Shown: positions 14,201-22,289, counted from the first letter of the stretch. The stretch: DNA of 32,979 bases from an uncultured Akkermansia sp. (GCA_904501915.1 CAJGCV010000009.1:1-32979); one strand, 5' to 3'. Translations and numbers: made by a program. Notes: generated by a model not told the origin, from the sequence alone.

Positions 14201-16349
14201 TAAGGTTGTTCACCTCGACAATGGCATCATTGAAAATAGCCCTGCTGGCGGCTTCCTGGTTCGGATTATACAAACCATTCAACTGCACATGTTTAGGAAT
14301 ACCAAACTTACCATCCTTGACAATCTCGAAATGCCGTGCAGCACGCTCCTTCATCTTATGCGGGGAGAATGCCTTGTCTCCACCCGCGCGCTGGTACCAC
14401 TCATCCATCATCAGCAGATACGGCATGGCCTTATCCGCGTTCAACGGGGGAGTTTTTCGCCCGGTGCCGCGCTCATACAACGCCTCGCGCGTCTCGGGAT
14501 TCGCCACATCGGGTTCTTTGAGCTTCGGGTGGGCCAACCCCGGATAATCAGGGCGCTTACGCAGGAACGACCGGGCTGTTTTTTCCTCGCGGAAGCCAAT
14601 GTGGTGTTCCGTATTCAGTAATTTGAGTGAGCGCAGCAGTAATTCCAGGTTACCCGTGCCGCCCCAGCGCTCACTTTTGCACAGCGCCTCCCGCAGCATG
14701 TCATTCTGCACATGGATATTCTGCTGCTGCAGAATCTGCCGGCGCGAAGCTTCATCCACCCCCCATTCAGCCAGCAACTCGCCGTTATCCAGCAGGGCTG
14801 AAGGAGAGCGGAAATGGTGCAATGCCGCGCGCCCGGCAGCAATCAACACAAATGGAAGATTCATGGCGGCTTCCCGCATATTGGCCTCAATATCGGTAAA
14901 ATCATCCCCGAAGCTTTCCCAATCGATATTGGAAGCCACATTATCCACCCGGGCAGCAAGTTCCTGCACCCCCAGCTCTGCAGCCTGAGCCGCCTTGCCT
15001 GCCAGCAAGAGCTTGGCATTTTCCAATGTAAGCGTGCCCAGCCCCTTAAGCGCAGCCAGGGAATACCCCTTCACCCCCGCAGAGCCGGCTTTCAGGAAAT
15101 CCTTGATGGTGCGGTCGAGCATTCTGGCACCTATGCGGCTCATGCCCATGTAAATGCCAGCCTGCAGGGCACCACCCAGAATGCCAGCGGCAACCTGCAG
15201 TTCCTGCCTGCCCTCGGGCGAGCGGCGGCGCGCCTCTGCCACGGCTGCACCGGTACCGGCCAGGGTGAGCGCACCAAACCCCGCGCCACCCATGAATGCC
15301 AGCGCAGCCCCGGGCACCGCACTGGCGGCGTCCACTGCCATCTGCTCCGCAAGCCCGGCTTCCTCTCCCAGGTCGATGGGGAACAACTCCCCCTGAGCGA
15401 TGCGGCGCAACTCATCGAGCACCTGCAGGCGTTTATCCGCTGAGGCACTGATATCGCGTAACTTATTACTATTGAACGTTTCGCCAGCACCTTTCACCAG
15501 TGCAGTGCCCACATGCCCGATACCCTGCAGGGCCGAATGCCCCAGGTCTGTAGCACCACGCCGCATGCTCTGCAGCATGGCTTCACCCAGGTTACCGGGT
15601 TTTTCCTCCAGCTCCCGGGTGGAATCCAGCGAGCGCGCTACGGCATAGACGCGGGCTCTGTCCTCCGGCTCCATATCAGCCAGCGCATCCACAGCCTGCA
15701 CCAGCCCGGGCATGCCACGGAGCACTGCCGGAAATGAAAAATAAGGCGTTGATTCCTGCGCTTTCATCAATTCCCAGGCGTCCGATATATTCTCTGCCAG
15801 CGGCATGCATTCCTCGCGCACCAGAGCGCCCTGCCGGAAAGCATCTTCGCACACCGCAAGGTCATCCTGCGTTTCCGGGCGCTGGAAAGTTTTGCCCTTC
15901 AGGGCATCTTCATAATGCCTGGTATAGAGGTCGCGAACCTTCTGGCGGGTGGGTTGCTCTGCATGCTGGAGCGAAAGCCCGGCGTAGATTTCGTCTTCAG
16001 AATCGCGCACGCCAAGGTTCTGCGCCATCCGGCGGCGCAGTTCCGGCCAGGCAGAGCGCACCTGCTCGCGGTTCAAATCCGAATGGTCCACCAGCCACGA
16101 GCGGTTGATATTGTGCACAAGGCGGTAATTCTGTTCCTGCGGCGGCAGGGGCGCATCTGCATGCTCCACTTTGCGGCGCACCTCATCGGGCACGTCTGCC
16201 GGGTCGCCCGTCAGCAGACGGCTCCAATACTGCGTTTTCTCCCATTCCTTGCCGGAATCCACCGCCGGCAACGGAGGAAGCGACTCCAGGGGCAATGCTT
16301 TTTTCTCTTCCAGTTGAATTGTTTCTGTTGTATTCATAACACTTTTCAT
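11184..16349 (-). CDS. Giant 1721-residue phage-type protein, putative ejection/internal virion protein
   Basis: I recognise no enzymatic domain. The N-terminal third is helical and charged (LNREQVRSAWPELRRRMAQN); around residues 310-430 there is a long Gly/Ala-rich hydrophobic stretch (VPGAALAFMGGAGFGALTLA, then LQVAAGILGGALQAGIYMG), which resembles the membrane-active parts of giant internal virion proteins of podoviruses. The remaining 1200 residues are mixed and rich in aromatic and basic residues, with no transmembrane helix. The preceding gene resembles podovirus internal proteins and the following gene is a terminase, so an injected or packaged protein is the best guess. The start ATG at 16349 overlaps the previous stop in ATGA; another ATG at 16337 (MNTTETIQLEEKK) is possible. 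Very low confidence on function, high on coding. Confidence 0.75.
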   Translation of the reverse strand: MKSVMNTTETIQLEEKKALPLESLPPLPAVDSGKEWEKTQYWSRLLTGDPADVPDEVRRKVEHADAPLPPQEQNYRLVHNINRSWLVDHSDLNREQVRSAWPELRRRMAQNLGVRDSEDEIYAGLSLQHAEQPTRQKVRDLYTRHYEDALKGKTFQRPETQDDLAVCEDAFRQGALVREECMPLAENISDAWELMKAQESTPYFSFPAVLRGMPGLVQAVDALADMEPEDRARVYAVARSLDSTRELEEKPGNLGEAMLQSMRRGATDLGHSALQGIGHVGTALVKGAGETFNSNKLRDISASADKRLQVLDELRRIAQGELFPIDLGEEAGLAEQMAVDAASAVPGAALAFMGGAGFGALTLAGTGAAVAEARRRSPEGRQELQVAAGILGGALQAGIYMGMSRIGARMLDRTIKDFLKAGSAGVKGYSLAALKGLGTLTLENAKLLLAGKAAQAAELGVQELAARVDNVASNIDWESFGDDFTDIEANMREAAMNLPFVLIAAGRAALHHFRSPSALLDNGELLAEWGVDEASRRQILQQQNIHVQNDMLREALCKSERWGGTGNLELLLRSLKLLNTEHHIGFREEKTARSFLRKRPDYPGLAHPKLKEPDVANPETREALYERGTGRKTPPLNADKAMPYLLMMDEWYQRAGGDKAFSPHKMKERAARHFEIVKDGKFGIPKHVQLNGLYNPNQEAASRAIFNDAIVEVNNLTYRYLLNTESLDSLRRSYKSEKDARAKTEARRYRIHSELCAAIHRWLLGEPRKQVLDDLCETIGGLYDSRQHHTHHKPLWFRKVKREMFFNCYERACKKFYRPSRQDDPNLLEAYRIILGIRACAETLMEVIPHTRDFQDALTMGYSPQEIYTHMLRREFNEKLDLSVWNPKLLIHTTPEMGDNRHRLMKNQSKIKLYSELTGRTLESTPGGDGKKLWRMKRPDGSYTHWFDAPGYAVNSLVGNVETSFLPMGKNKLFDELSHARVMNEGYKLVYQRRRMFPLLQDSYLGFDHLGNSATRDLCALWKGDATLYRTGLEFATDVKNWIHYGGRRLDSTFKVLEGESDRYLVRHNMPMTPLSLAQMSFKVHWGRLMTSGWVSPAEVADLLLEEGYLTQNQYDRMITPGLLSRIDDGQFVGRVRRGARRQQSDRRLGGDYIGMCNRLADAMSRLNVVYMLADLQNAPLPDSVKQWFCTTPFSEWNASDIKADRHERFLKANRQAAEDVKELIPRIQAMHRKYNKENPIPLERYFRNAFEPEPSRRYEQGWCFALGGERPFRSAGQPFWNLLEAPERAWPLLPVQDRRLISTELAGFFGERPTEELLSELQDVLQRYPEIRAYGMARRDDDALYRMKLAPIRSADIVDPVYTKKGNRGVYDAESLECGYTMEHNAELPENLRNDERVLPAIRILSELRRSVAQVPYVDAQGIWWNLERYGGKTGKRPHQVDESWSVETGLEPLVDYYSRVADIASAAGQNGELTVCGVQLGGIRPGELDSSSLKHVTVYRSELKPEQMIRLMPGEPDSGHPTQRAPYVVHTADGIPLYPNRMARDYMDIHNVLTPLPTFRSNLERAYDYDSNKGIRKAYMLESLYRLIRSRGAFPYLWRNGNERNINNKELFMQIFQDSRLPYYLARKDPRKLTRGEALTSELCRLSLLAEYGVDKEANISKLVNFCTKLIADKDDIVAVHEIINRVVSPDPEHYKEEEKTPQTIKAFYDRNHKDVELD

Positions 16350-17569
16350 TCGGGTTGATAACACACCCAGGCATCTGCCTCCTCCTGCAGCTGACGCAAC
16401 CACTGTTCACAGTCGTCTGCCCCGGTAGAAGTCTGCCTCAGCAAGGCCTCCTCCTGCAGCCCGCCGAGGCACTGCAGAGCCTCGGCATCGCCCGGGTTGC
16501 CAAAACAGCCGTCGTGGTACATTTTCCAGAGGCGGCGGCTCACCGCCTGGCGTTTCTGAGGCGGCACCTGAGCACTGCCCTGCAAGCGCTTCATCAACAT
16601 GCGCCGCTCCTCCACCGGAACTGGAGCCAGAGCAATTTCCACCATGAGGGATTCGTCATCCTCCGGGGCACGCTCATCAATACGGCGCAACCAGTTGCAG
16701 GCATCTGCAGCAGAAAGAGGCTTGCGGCTCTGCCGCGCAGATTCCAGCAATTCGCGGCTCAACACACCCGCAGCAGCAGCGCGCTCCAATTCCGCAGGGT
16801 CAGGGTCAGCACCCTGCTCCACCCCTGCAGCCAGCTGCAGAGCCAGTGCGCTGAACGCCCCGGCACGAGCCTGCTGCACCTCCTGCTCCAATGACTGTGC
16901 ATCCTCCGGCTCCCGGGGTTTCTGCTCAGTCGGGTCATCCCAGGCCGTCAGCGCAGCAACGGGGTCCTGAGCCATGCGCTGCTGCCACTGCGCGTGCAGG
17001 CTGCGGCTCTGCACCTTATCTAACTGCTGCTGCATGCCGGACTCAGGCACAAACACACCGGCACCCTGCTCCATCCACAGGCGTGCAGCCTCGGAATCGC
17101 CACGTTGCACGGCGGCATCCACCTGTTTCTGCCAATGCTCACGCGCCCTCCGCATACGCTTTACCTCCAGCTGCCGAAGACCATCCAGCGAATACCGGGA
17201 GCCATAAAGCTCACTCATCTTACGGGCACGCTCCTGCGCATCCCCCGTAAACTGCCGGAGCATCTCCTGCACACGCGGAGTGTATGCCTGTTTCCAGCTG
17301 TAGTCCCAGTCGCGCACCGGGCTTTCGAGCAACTCCTCGGTGGTTTCCCGGGCAATTTCCTCCAGCATACCGGCAATATCAGCCTCATCTCCCGTGTCGG
17401 ACACCAGTTTGATTGCAGTGGCAAGCTCTGCCACGCCGGTGCCGGCAGCTGCCACCCCCTGCCCCAGAGCACGACCGCTGCGTCCCCAGTCATTTAAAGC
17501 ACTTACGGGCAGGTGCACCCCCTGGCGGGGATATGCCAGCATGCCCCACTCTTTCATACGTATAGCCAT
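16346..17569 (-). CDS. Phage internal-virion-like helical protein
   Basis: The 407-residue product begins MAIRMKEWGMLAYPRQGVHL, then a Gly/Ala segment (GRALGQGVAAAGTGVAELAT) and a long helical region rich in Glu, Gln and Arg. The pattern QVDAAVQRGDSEAARLWMEQ, then GAGVFVPESGMQQQLDKVQ and LHAQWQQRMAQDPVAALTAW is typical of podovirus structural or ejection proteins of the kind annotated near tail genes. It is first in the operon, with a promoter at 17577-17605 and the giant gene coupled by ATGA. The start was chosen because it is seven bases past the -10 box; ATG 17581 is an alternative. Family assignment is by pattern memory, not by search. Confidence 0.7.
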   Translation of the reverse strand: MAIRMKEWGMLAYPRQGVHLPVSALNDWGRSGRALGQGVAAAGTGVAELATAIKLVSDTGDEADIAGMLEEIARETTEELLESPVRDWDYSWKQAYTPRVQEMLRQFTGDAQERARKMSELYGSRYSLDGLRQLEVKRMRRAREHWQKQVDAAVQRGDSEAARLWMEQGAGVFVPESGMQQQLDKVQSRSLHAQWQQRMAQDPVAALTAWDDPTEQKPREPEDAQSLEQEVQQARAGAFSALALQLAAGVEQGADPDPAELERAAAAGVLSRELLESARQSRKPLSAADACNWLRRIDERAPEDDESLMVEIALAPVPVEERRMLMKRLQGSAQVPPQKRQAVSRRLWKMYHDGCFGNPGDAEALQCLGGLQEEALLRQTSTGADDCEQWLRQLQEEADAWVCYQPE

Positions 17570-17576
17570 GCTCCGA

Positions 17577-17605
17577 AGCATGGCACGACACGCCCCCCAG
17601 GTCAA
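17577..17605 (-). promoter_or_regulatory. Possible promoter of the phage-type operon
   Basis: On the minus strand: TTGACC (17605-17600), 17-nt spacer, CATGCT (17582-17577), then seven bases to ATG 17569. The -35 box is good and the -10 box weak. The layout matches the other short-leader promoters in the window. Confidence 0.4.
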
Positions 17606-17618
17606 TCATACGCAGCAG

Positions 17619-17651
17619 GGCGGCAGCGCGTTCGATGCGCAACGCGCCGCC
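17619..17651 (-). terminator. GC-rich hairpin after phosphoglycerate mutase
   Basis: GGCGGCAGCGCGTT (17619-17632) pairs with AACGCGCCGCC (17641-17651) apart from small bulges. It lies directly past the mutase stop codon. No T run follows, so it may attenuate rather than end the transcript. Confidence 0.45.
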
Positions 17652-17652
17652 G

Positions 17653-18327
17653 TCAGGGCTGCAATTTCATATCATCGTCAAAGACCAGGCGCAAGGGTTG
17701 CGCCGTCGGGATTTCAAGCTGTTCCACCCCGGTGGGACTGATGCCCCGCAAATACATCAACAGAGCGCGCAGACTATTGCCATGTGCCACCACCAGCAGT
17801 GCACCCGTGGCATACAGCTGCGGGCGCAGCAGTTCCTCCCAGCAGGCGCGCACCCGCAGCAGGGTATCGCGCAAGGATTCCGTGCACGGCAACTGCCCAG
17901 GCTGCAGGCCCGCATACTTTGCCTCCCGGGCAGGTTGCCGTTCATCCCCAGGTAATAACGGCGGGGGCGGGCAATCAAACGCCCGCCGCCAGCGCTGCAC
18001 CTGCTCCTCGCCCATTTCCTGCTCTACCTCGCGTTTATTGTGCCCCTGCAAAACACCGTAATGTTTTTCATTGAGCCGCCAATCCTTATGCACCGGCACC
18101 CAGGCACAATCCAGCGCTGCCAGCACAATATTGAGCGTATGAATGGCACGCATCAACACCGAGGCACACGCCGCACCACACGCAAAACCACTCTCCCTAA
18201 GCCGCCGACCGGCCAGTTCTGCCTCATGCCGTCCGCGAACGGACAAAGGCACATCTGCCCACCCCGTGAAGCGATTCTCTGCGTTCCATTGCGATTCCCC
18301 ATGCCGCAGCAACACTAATTCTTTCAT
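17653..18327 (-). CDS. gpmA: 2,3-bisphosphoglycerate-dependent phosphoglycerate mutase
   Basis: The 224-residue enzyme interconverts 3- and 2-phosphoglycerate in glycolysis, in the cytoplasm. The phosphohistidine motif LLRHGESQWN has His9; Arg60 lies in MRAIHTL; Glu87 in WRLNEKHYGVLQGHNK; the second His182 in VVAHGNSLRALL. The order and length fit the dPGM (GpmA) group. RAIHTL replaces the more common RAIRTL, a small departure near the substrate site. A Pro run (DCPPPPLLPGDE) lies in the usual insert. The gene is read toward the phage-type operon, and the sialate-PFK operon lies on its other side. Confidence 0.92.
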   Translation of the reverse strand: MKELVLLRHGESQWNAENRFTGWADVPLSVRGRHEAELAGRRLRESGFACGAACASVLMRAIHTLNIVLAALDCAWVPVHKDWRLNEKHYGVLQGHNKREVEQEMGEEQVQRWRRAFDCPPPPLLPGDERQPAREAKYAGLQPGQLPCTESLRDTLLRVRACWEELLRPQLYATGALLVVAHGNSLRALLMYLRGISPTGVEQLEIPTAQPLRLVFDDDMKLQP

Positions 18328-18357
18328 GCAGAAATGATGCCACTATTCATTCTATGA

Positions 18358-18385
18358 TTGCAAAACAGCCAGAATCTGGTATGCT
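18358..18385 (+). promoter_or_regulatory. Promoter of the membrane-anchored 144-residue protein
   Basis: TTGCAA (18358-18363), 16-nt spacer, TATGCT (18380-18385); ATG 18396 follows after ten bases, so the leader is about four bases. This decides against the upstream ATG at 18354, which overlaps the -35 region. Confidence 0.55.
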
Positions 18386-18395
18386 CAGGTACGCT

Positions 18396-18830
18396 ATGAC
18401 ACACGCACGTCTCACCCTCGGCATCGTCCTGCTCACCGTCATCGGCTGTCTGGCGCTCATGCTGCCCGGCTGGTTCGAAGACCCGCGCCAGCTCGTGCTC
18501 GGAGAGTGGAAAGAATCCGGCAATCTCGGCTATGTGGAAGTGGATGCATCCACCGCGCGCTGGCGAGGCAGCAACTACCGCGGCACTTTCCAGTATACCT
18601 GGGTGCAGACTGAATCCGAGCCCTATACCGCCGAAGTTTCACGCAACGGCAAGGAAAAGTGGCTTGTGGGCATCACGTTTGAGGATGAAGATCACGCAGT
18701 GGTGGACTTCTACATCATGGACAAACTTCCCCCCGAGGCACAAAACTTCATACGGAGCAAAAACCGCGCCAAAAACCGCCCGGAGGATGAGTTGAAACTC
18801 CATTTCCGCAGAGTGAAGGCAGAAAAGTAA
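18396..18830 (+). CDS. Membrane-anchored protein with small beta-rich domain, unknown
   Basis: The 144-residue product has one N-terminal membrane helix (MTHARLTLGIVLLTVIGCLA, then LMLPGW) and an outside domain: LVLGEWKESGNLGYVEVDAS, then FQYTWVQTESEPYTAEVS, KWLVGITFEDEDHAVVDFYI, and a basic C-terminus. A short beta-barrel of lipocalin or DUF type is suggested by the LGEW opening and alternating strands, but I cannot name a family. The start follows the promoter and puts the helix at the very N-terminus. Confidence 0.7.
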   Translation: MTHARLTLGIVLLTVIGCLALMLPGWFEDPRQLVLGEWKESGNLGYVEVDASTARWRGSNYRGTFQYTWVQTESEPYTAEVSRNGKEKWLVGITFEDEDHAVVDFYIMDKLPPEAQNFIRSKNRAKNRPEDELKLHFRRVKAEK

Positions 18831-18947
18831 CCATAATTTCCTGCGCCGTGCAGTTTATTCTTGAAAATCCATGCCCTATGCGTTAAAAGTAGCACAGGGC
18901 AATTTTTTCGCTCTGGATATTCTCACACACAACCACAACACACAACT

Positions 18948-19874
18948 ATGGACACCTCATTCAAAATTCACGGTCTTTGCGCTGCTACGCACACCCCGAT
19001 GAACGCAGATGGCTCCTGCAACCCCAATGCAGTTGACGCGCAGGCCAAGTTCCTGGCCAGCCAGGGCATCAAATCCGTTTTCATTACCGGTTCTACTGGT
19101 GAATCTGCCCACATGCAGCTCACAGAACGCAAGGAAAACATGGCTGCCTGGGGCGAAGCCGGCAAGAAGTACGGCATTGATGTCATCGTTCACACGGGTG
19201 GCAACTGCGTATACGACGGCCGTGAACTCGCCGCCTACGCAGCCAAGTGTGGTGCTACCGGTACTGCCAGCAACTCTCCCTGCTACTTCAAGCCCGGTAA
19301 CATCGACCTGCTGACAGAAAGCATGGCTCTGGTGGCCTCCGGCGCTCCTGAACTGCCGTTCTATTTCTATGACATCCCCGTTCTCACCCACGTAAACTTC
19401 AACCCCTGCAAGGTCATCGAAGCATGCGCCAAGAAGATTCCGAACTTCGTGGGTGTCAAGTTCACCAACCCCGACCTCGCCCTCTACATGGACGCCCTCA
19501 ACTACGAAGGCGGCAAGTACGACATTCCCTGGGGTGTGGACGAATGGTTCCTCGGCGCTTATGCCACTGGTGCCAAGGGCGGTGTAGGCTCCTCCTTCAA
19601 CTACGCTCCCAAGCTGTATGATGACATCATGAAGGCTGTGGATGCCGGCGACCTGGCCGAAGCCCGCCGCCTGCAGCAGCTTTCCGTCACCATGATCAAC
19701 ATCATCGCCGGCAAGGGCTACATGGGCTGCTGCAAGTACCTCATGAGCGAATGGACCGGCGTTGACTTCGGGCCGGCCCGCCTGCCCATGGGCAAGCAGG
19801 ACAAGGCTACCCTTGAAGCCCTCAAGAGCGAACTCAAGGCCATCGGCTTCTACGATTGGGCCATCTACAAGTAA
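18948..19874 (+). CDS. nanA: N-acetylneuraminate lyase
   Basis: The 308-residue protein belongs to the class I (Schiff-base) aldolases of the DHDPS/NAL family and should split N-acetylneuraminate into ManNAc and pyruvate in the cytoplasm. Key residues seen: the pyruvate-binding GSTGES loop at 48-53, the Tyr in FYFYDIP (Tyr141) and the Schiff-base Lys in FVGVKFTNP (Lys171). Length is normal. ATG 18948 opens the conserved N-terminus (FKIHGLCAATHTPMNADG). It is the first gene of a five-gene operon: the epimerase for its product ManNAc follows after 24 bp. No Shine-Dalgarno is present. TTGAAA and TTAAAA at 18861-18888 may be a weak promoter. A different aldolase of the family cannot be excluded but the epimerase neighbour supports NAL. 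Confidence 0.92.
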   Translation: MDTSFKIHGLCAATHTPMNADGSCNPNAVDAQAKFLASQGIKSVFITGSTGESAHMQLTERKENMAAWGEAGKKYGIDVIVHTGGNCVYDGRELAAYAAKCGATGTASNSPCYFKPGNIDLLTESMALVASGAPELPFYFYDIPVLTHVNFNPCKVIEACAKKIPNFVGVKFTNPDLALYMDALNYEGGKYDIPWGVDEWFLGAYATGAKGGVGSSFNYAPKLYDDIMKAVDAGDLAEARRLQQLSVTMINIIAGKGYMGCCKYLMSEWTGVDFGPARLPMGKQDKATLEALKSELKAIGFYDWAIYK

Positions 19875-19898
19875 AAACACAAGCCCCATTGCCTCCTC

Positions 19899-21089
19899 AT
19901 GGATACAAAAGCACTTGGCGAATTCTACAAAGACAAGCTGCTCAATGAGGTAGAACCGTTCTGGTTCCCCCGTTCTCTGGACACAGTGAACGGGGGGCTC
20001 TACCATTGCTGCGCCGCAGACGGCACACTGGTGGACACCGACAAGAACGTATGGGCACAGGGCCGCATGGCCTGGATGCTCCTTACCTGCTACAACAGCA
20101 TTGAAAAGCGCCCGGAGTGGATGCAGTACGCCGAAAGCGCACTGAAATTCCTCGAAGAGAAATGCGTGGACCCCAGCGATGGTCGCATGTACTTCCACAT
20201 GACAGCCGAGGGCACTCCCATCCGCAAGCGCCGCTATGCATACAGCGAATGCTTTGCTGCTATTGCCTGGGCAGCACACTACGGTGCCACGGGCAATCCG
20301 CACAGCGCCGAACGCGCCCGCCACTGGTTTGATATCTACGCCGACATCAACTTCACCCCCGGCAAGATGCTCCCCAAGAGCACCGGTAACCGCCCCGGCG
20401 AAAACCTGGGTTGCCGCATGATTATGATTGTCACGGCTCAGGAACTCCGCCGCTACCTGGGTGACGCAGACGGCTTCTACACCGGCTGGATTGACCGCTG
20501 CATCGATGACCTGCAGCGTCTCTTCCTGCACGAGGACATCAAGGCAGTGCTCGAGAACGTAGCCCCCGACGGTTCCGTCATTGACCATTTCGACGAACGC
20601 GTCCTCAACCCCGGCCACGACATTGAAGGCGGCTGGTTCGTGCTGGAAGAAGCCCGTTATCGCGGCGGCGACAAGAAGCTCATTGAAATCGGCTGCAAGA
20701 TGATTGACTGGGCACTCGAACGCGGCTGGGACAAGAAGTACGGCGGCCTGCTCTACTACACGGATGTCTACAACAAGCCCATCCAGGAATACTGGCACAA
20801 CATGAAGTTCTGGTGGCCGCACGACGAAGCCCTCATCGGCACCTGCCTGGCATACGTCATGACCGGCGATGAAAAGTACGCCGAATGGCACCAGCGCATC
20901 CACGACTGGTCGTTCGAGCACCTGCAGGACAAGGAACACGGCGAGTGGTTCGGCTACTGCAACCAGGACGGCACCACAACCAACGGGCTCAAGGGCTCGA
21001 TGTGGAAATCGTTCTTCCACCATCCCCGCGCACTCTGGTGCTGCGCCCACTACTTCGGGGCCATCCAGGCTCCTTCTCATCAAGCATAA
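19899..21089 (+). CDS. N-acylglucosamine 2-epimerase (ManNAc to GlcNAc)
   Basis: The 396-residue protein is of the AGE/RnBP family, an (alpha/alpha)6 barrel that interconverts ManNAc and GlcNAc. Family motifs are visible: NGGLYHCC and NVWAQGRMAWML near the N-terminus, PGHDIEGGWF with His240, FWWPHDEALIG with His308, and FFHHPRALW with His374/His375; His residues at these positions act as general bases in known AGE structures. The length is as usual. It continues the pathway started by the lyase 24 bp upstream, and the degenerate PFK begins 18 bp downstream. The cytoplasmic epimerase route replaces the NanK-NanE kinase and epimerase route, which is not seen in the window. Confidence 0.93.
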   Translation: MDTKALGEFYKDKLLNEVEPFWFPRSLDTVNGGLYHCCAADGTLVDTDKNVWAQGRMAWMLLTCYNSIEKRPEWMQYAESALKFLEEKCVDPSDGRMYFHMTAEGTPIRKRRYAYSECFAAIAWAAHYGATGNPHSAERARHWFDIYADINFTPGKMLPKSTGNRPGENLGCRMIMIVTAQELRRYLGDADGFYTGWIDRCIDDLQRLFLHEDIKAVLENVAPDGSVIDHFDERVLNPGHDIEGGWFVLEEARYRGGDKKLIEIGCKMIDWALERGWDKKYGGLLYYTDVYNKPIQEYWHNMKFWWPHDEALIGTCLAYVMTGDEKYAEWHQRIHDWSFEHLQDKEHGEWFGYCNQDGTTTNGLKGSMWKSFFHHPRALWCCAHYFGAIQAPSHQA

Positions 21090-21107
21090 TTTCATTCACT
21101 CACAGAT

Positions 21108-22289
21108 ATGATTATCGGCATTCTTAACTCAGGCGGCGACTGCCCCGGCATCAACGCTGTCATTGAAGGCTACGTTTCTGCCGCCTATCGGCGCGGCTGG
21201 CGCGTCATCGGTTTCCACGACGGCTTTGAAGGCCTGCTCCCCGTGGCAGGCGGTCGCCGTTACGAAACCCTCACGCCCAGCAAGACACACAAGATTCGAG
21301 CATACGGTGGCACCATCCTCGGCACCACCAGCACCGGCAACTTCAAAGTGGTCACCAATAAGGTAGGCCGCCGTCAGGTTGACCGAGAAGTCATGGCCAA
21401 GGCCAAGAAGACCATCAACGCCCTCGGTCTCCAGGCCCTGGCCGTTATCGGCGGCAGCGGCTCTGCACGCACTGCAAAACTCCTCTCCGAGGAAGGTCTG
21501 CCTGTTATTTCCATCCCCAAGACAATCAACAACGACCTCTGCAGTGACTCCGACTACACCTTCGGCTTTCACAGCGCCGTTTCCGTGGTTACTGAATCCA
21601 TTGACCGCATCCGCACCACAGCCAACGCCCACCAGCGTATGATGGTGATTGAGGTCATGGGCGACATGTCCGGCTGGATTGGTCTCTACGGCGGCATCGC
21701 TGCGGCTGCAGACGTGGTGCTCATCCCTGAAATCGAGTACGACCTTGAAAAGGTGATTGAATGCATCAAGGCGCGCAAAGCCACCGGTCAGCGTGAAATC
21801 ATCGTAGTTGTGGCAGAAGGCTCCCGCCTCAATGGCCAGCTCGTCACCGTGCACAACAAGGAAAACGGTGATGAACGCCTGGGCGGCATCGGCAACAAGC
21901 TCTCCCACATCCTGCAGGAGCGCACCGGCATCGAAACCCGCTACTGCGTGCTCGGCCACACCCAGCGCGGCGGTTCCCCCTGCGCTTTCGACCGCATCCT
22001 CGGCGTGCGTTTCGGTGTAGAAGCAGTCAAACTCATCGAAAACAAGGACTTCGGCAAGACCGTAGTGCTCAATGGTCTCAACATCGACAATGTGCCCATT
22101 GAAGAAGCCGTAGCCCACCACCGATTTGTGAACCCCGATAGCCAGATTATCAGTACAGCGCGTGACCTGGGTGTCATCTTCGGCGACCGCTCACCAGAAG
22201 AAATGCACCGCGACCGTAAGCAGGTCTGCACCAAGGAAGCCAAGGCCTCCCGCAAATGCTGCAAATCCAAGTCGGCTCATTCTAAATGA
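21108..22289 (+). CDS. Phosphofructokinase paralogue with lost catalytic residues
   Basis: The 393-residue protein is clearly PFK family (ILNSGGDCPGINAVIEGY, GGTILGT, LGHTQRGGSP), and it aligns end to end with the intact PFK at 23255-24355. Yet the residues needed for catalysis differ: GGDGS is GGSGS (Ser117, in the place of the Mg-binding Asp103 of E. coli PfkA), TIDND is TINND (Asn141 for the catalytic base Asp127), and MGRHAG is MGDMSG (Asp186 for the substrate Arg171). The fold and other sites stay conserved. It probably has no or altered activity and may be a regulatory subunit for the intact paralogue, as in some heteromeric PFKs. The C-terminus has an extra Lys/Cys-rich tail. Its stop overlaps the next ATG in ATGA. 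Confidence 0.9.
   Translation: MIIGILNSGGDCPGINAVIEGYVSAAYRRGWRVIGFHDGFEGLLPVAGGRRYETLTPSKTHKIRAYGGTILGTTSTGNFKVVTNKVGRRQVDREVMAKAKKTINALGLQALAVIGGSGSARTAKLLSEEGLPVISIPKTINNDLCSDSDYTFGFHSAVSVVTESIDRIRTTANAHQRMMVIEVMGDMSGWIGLYGGIAAAADVVLIPEIEYDLEKVIECIKARKATGQREIIVVVAEGSRLNGQLVTVHNKENGDERLGGIGNKLSHILQERTGIETRYCVLGHTQRGGSPCAFDRILGVRFGVEAVKLIENKDFGKTVVLNGLNIDNVPIEEAVAHHRFVNPDSQIISTARDLGVIFGDRSPEEMHRDRKQVCTKEAKASRKCCKSKSAHSK

Noticed and set aside
18957..21095. A 712-residue open frame antisense to nanA and the epimerase.
   Set aside because: It mirrors two well-supported enzymes, has no domain, no promoter and the low-complexity composition of an antisense frame in GC-rich coding DNA.
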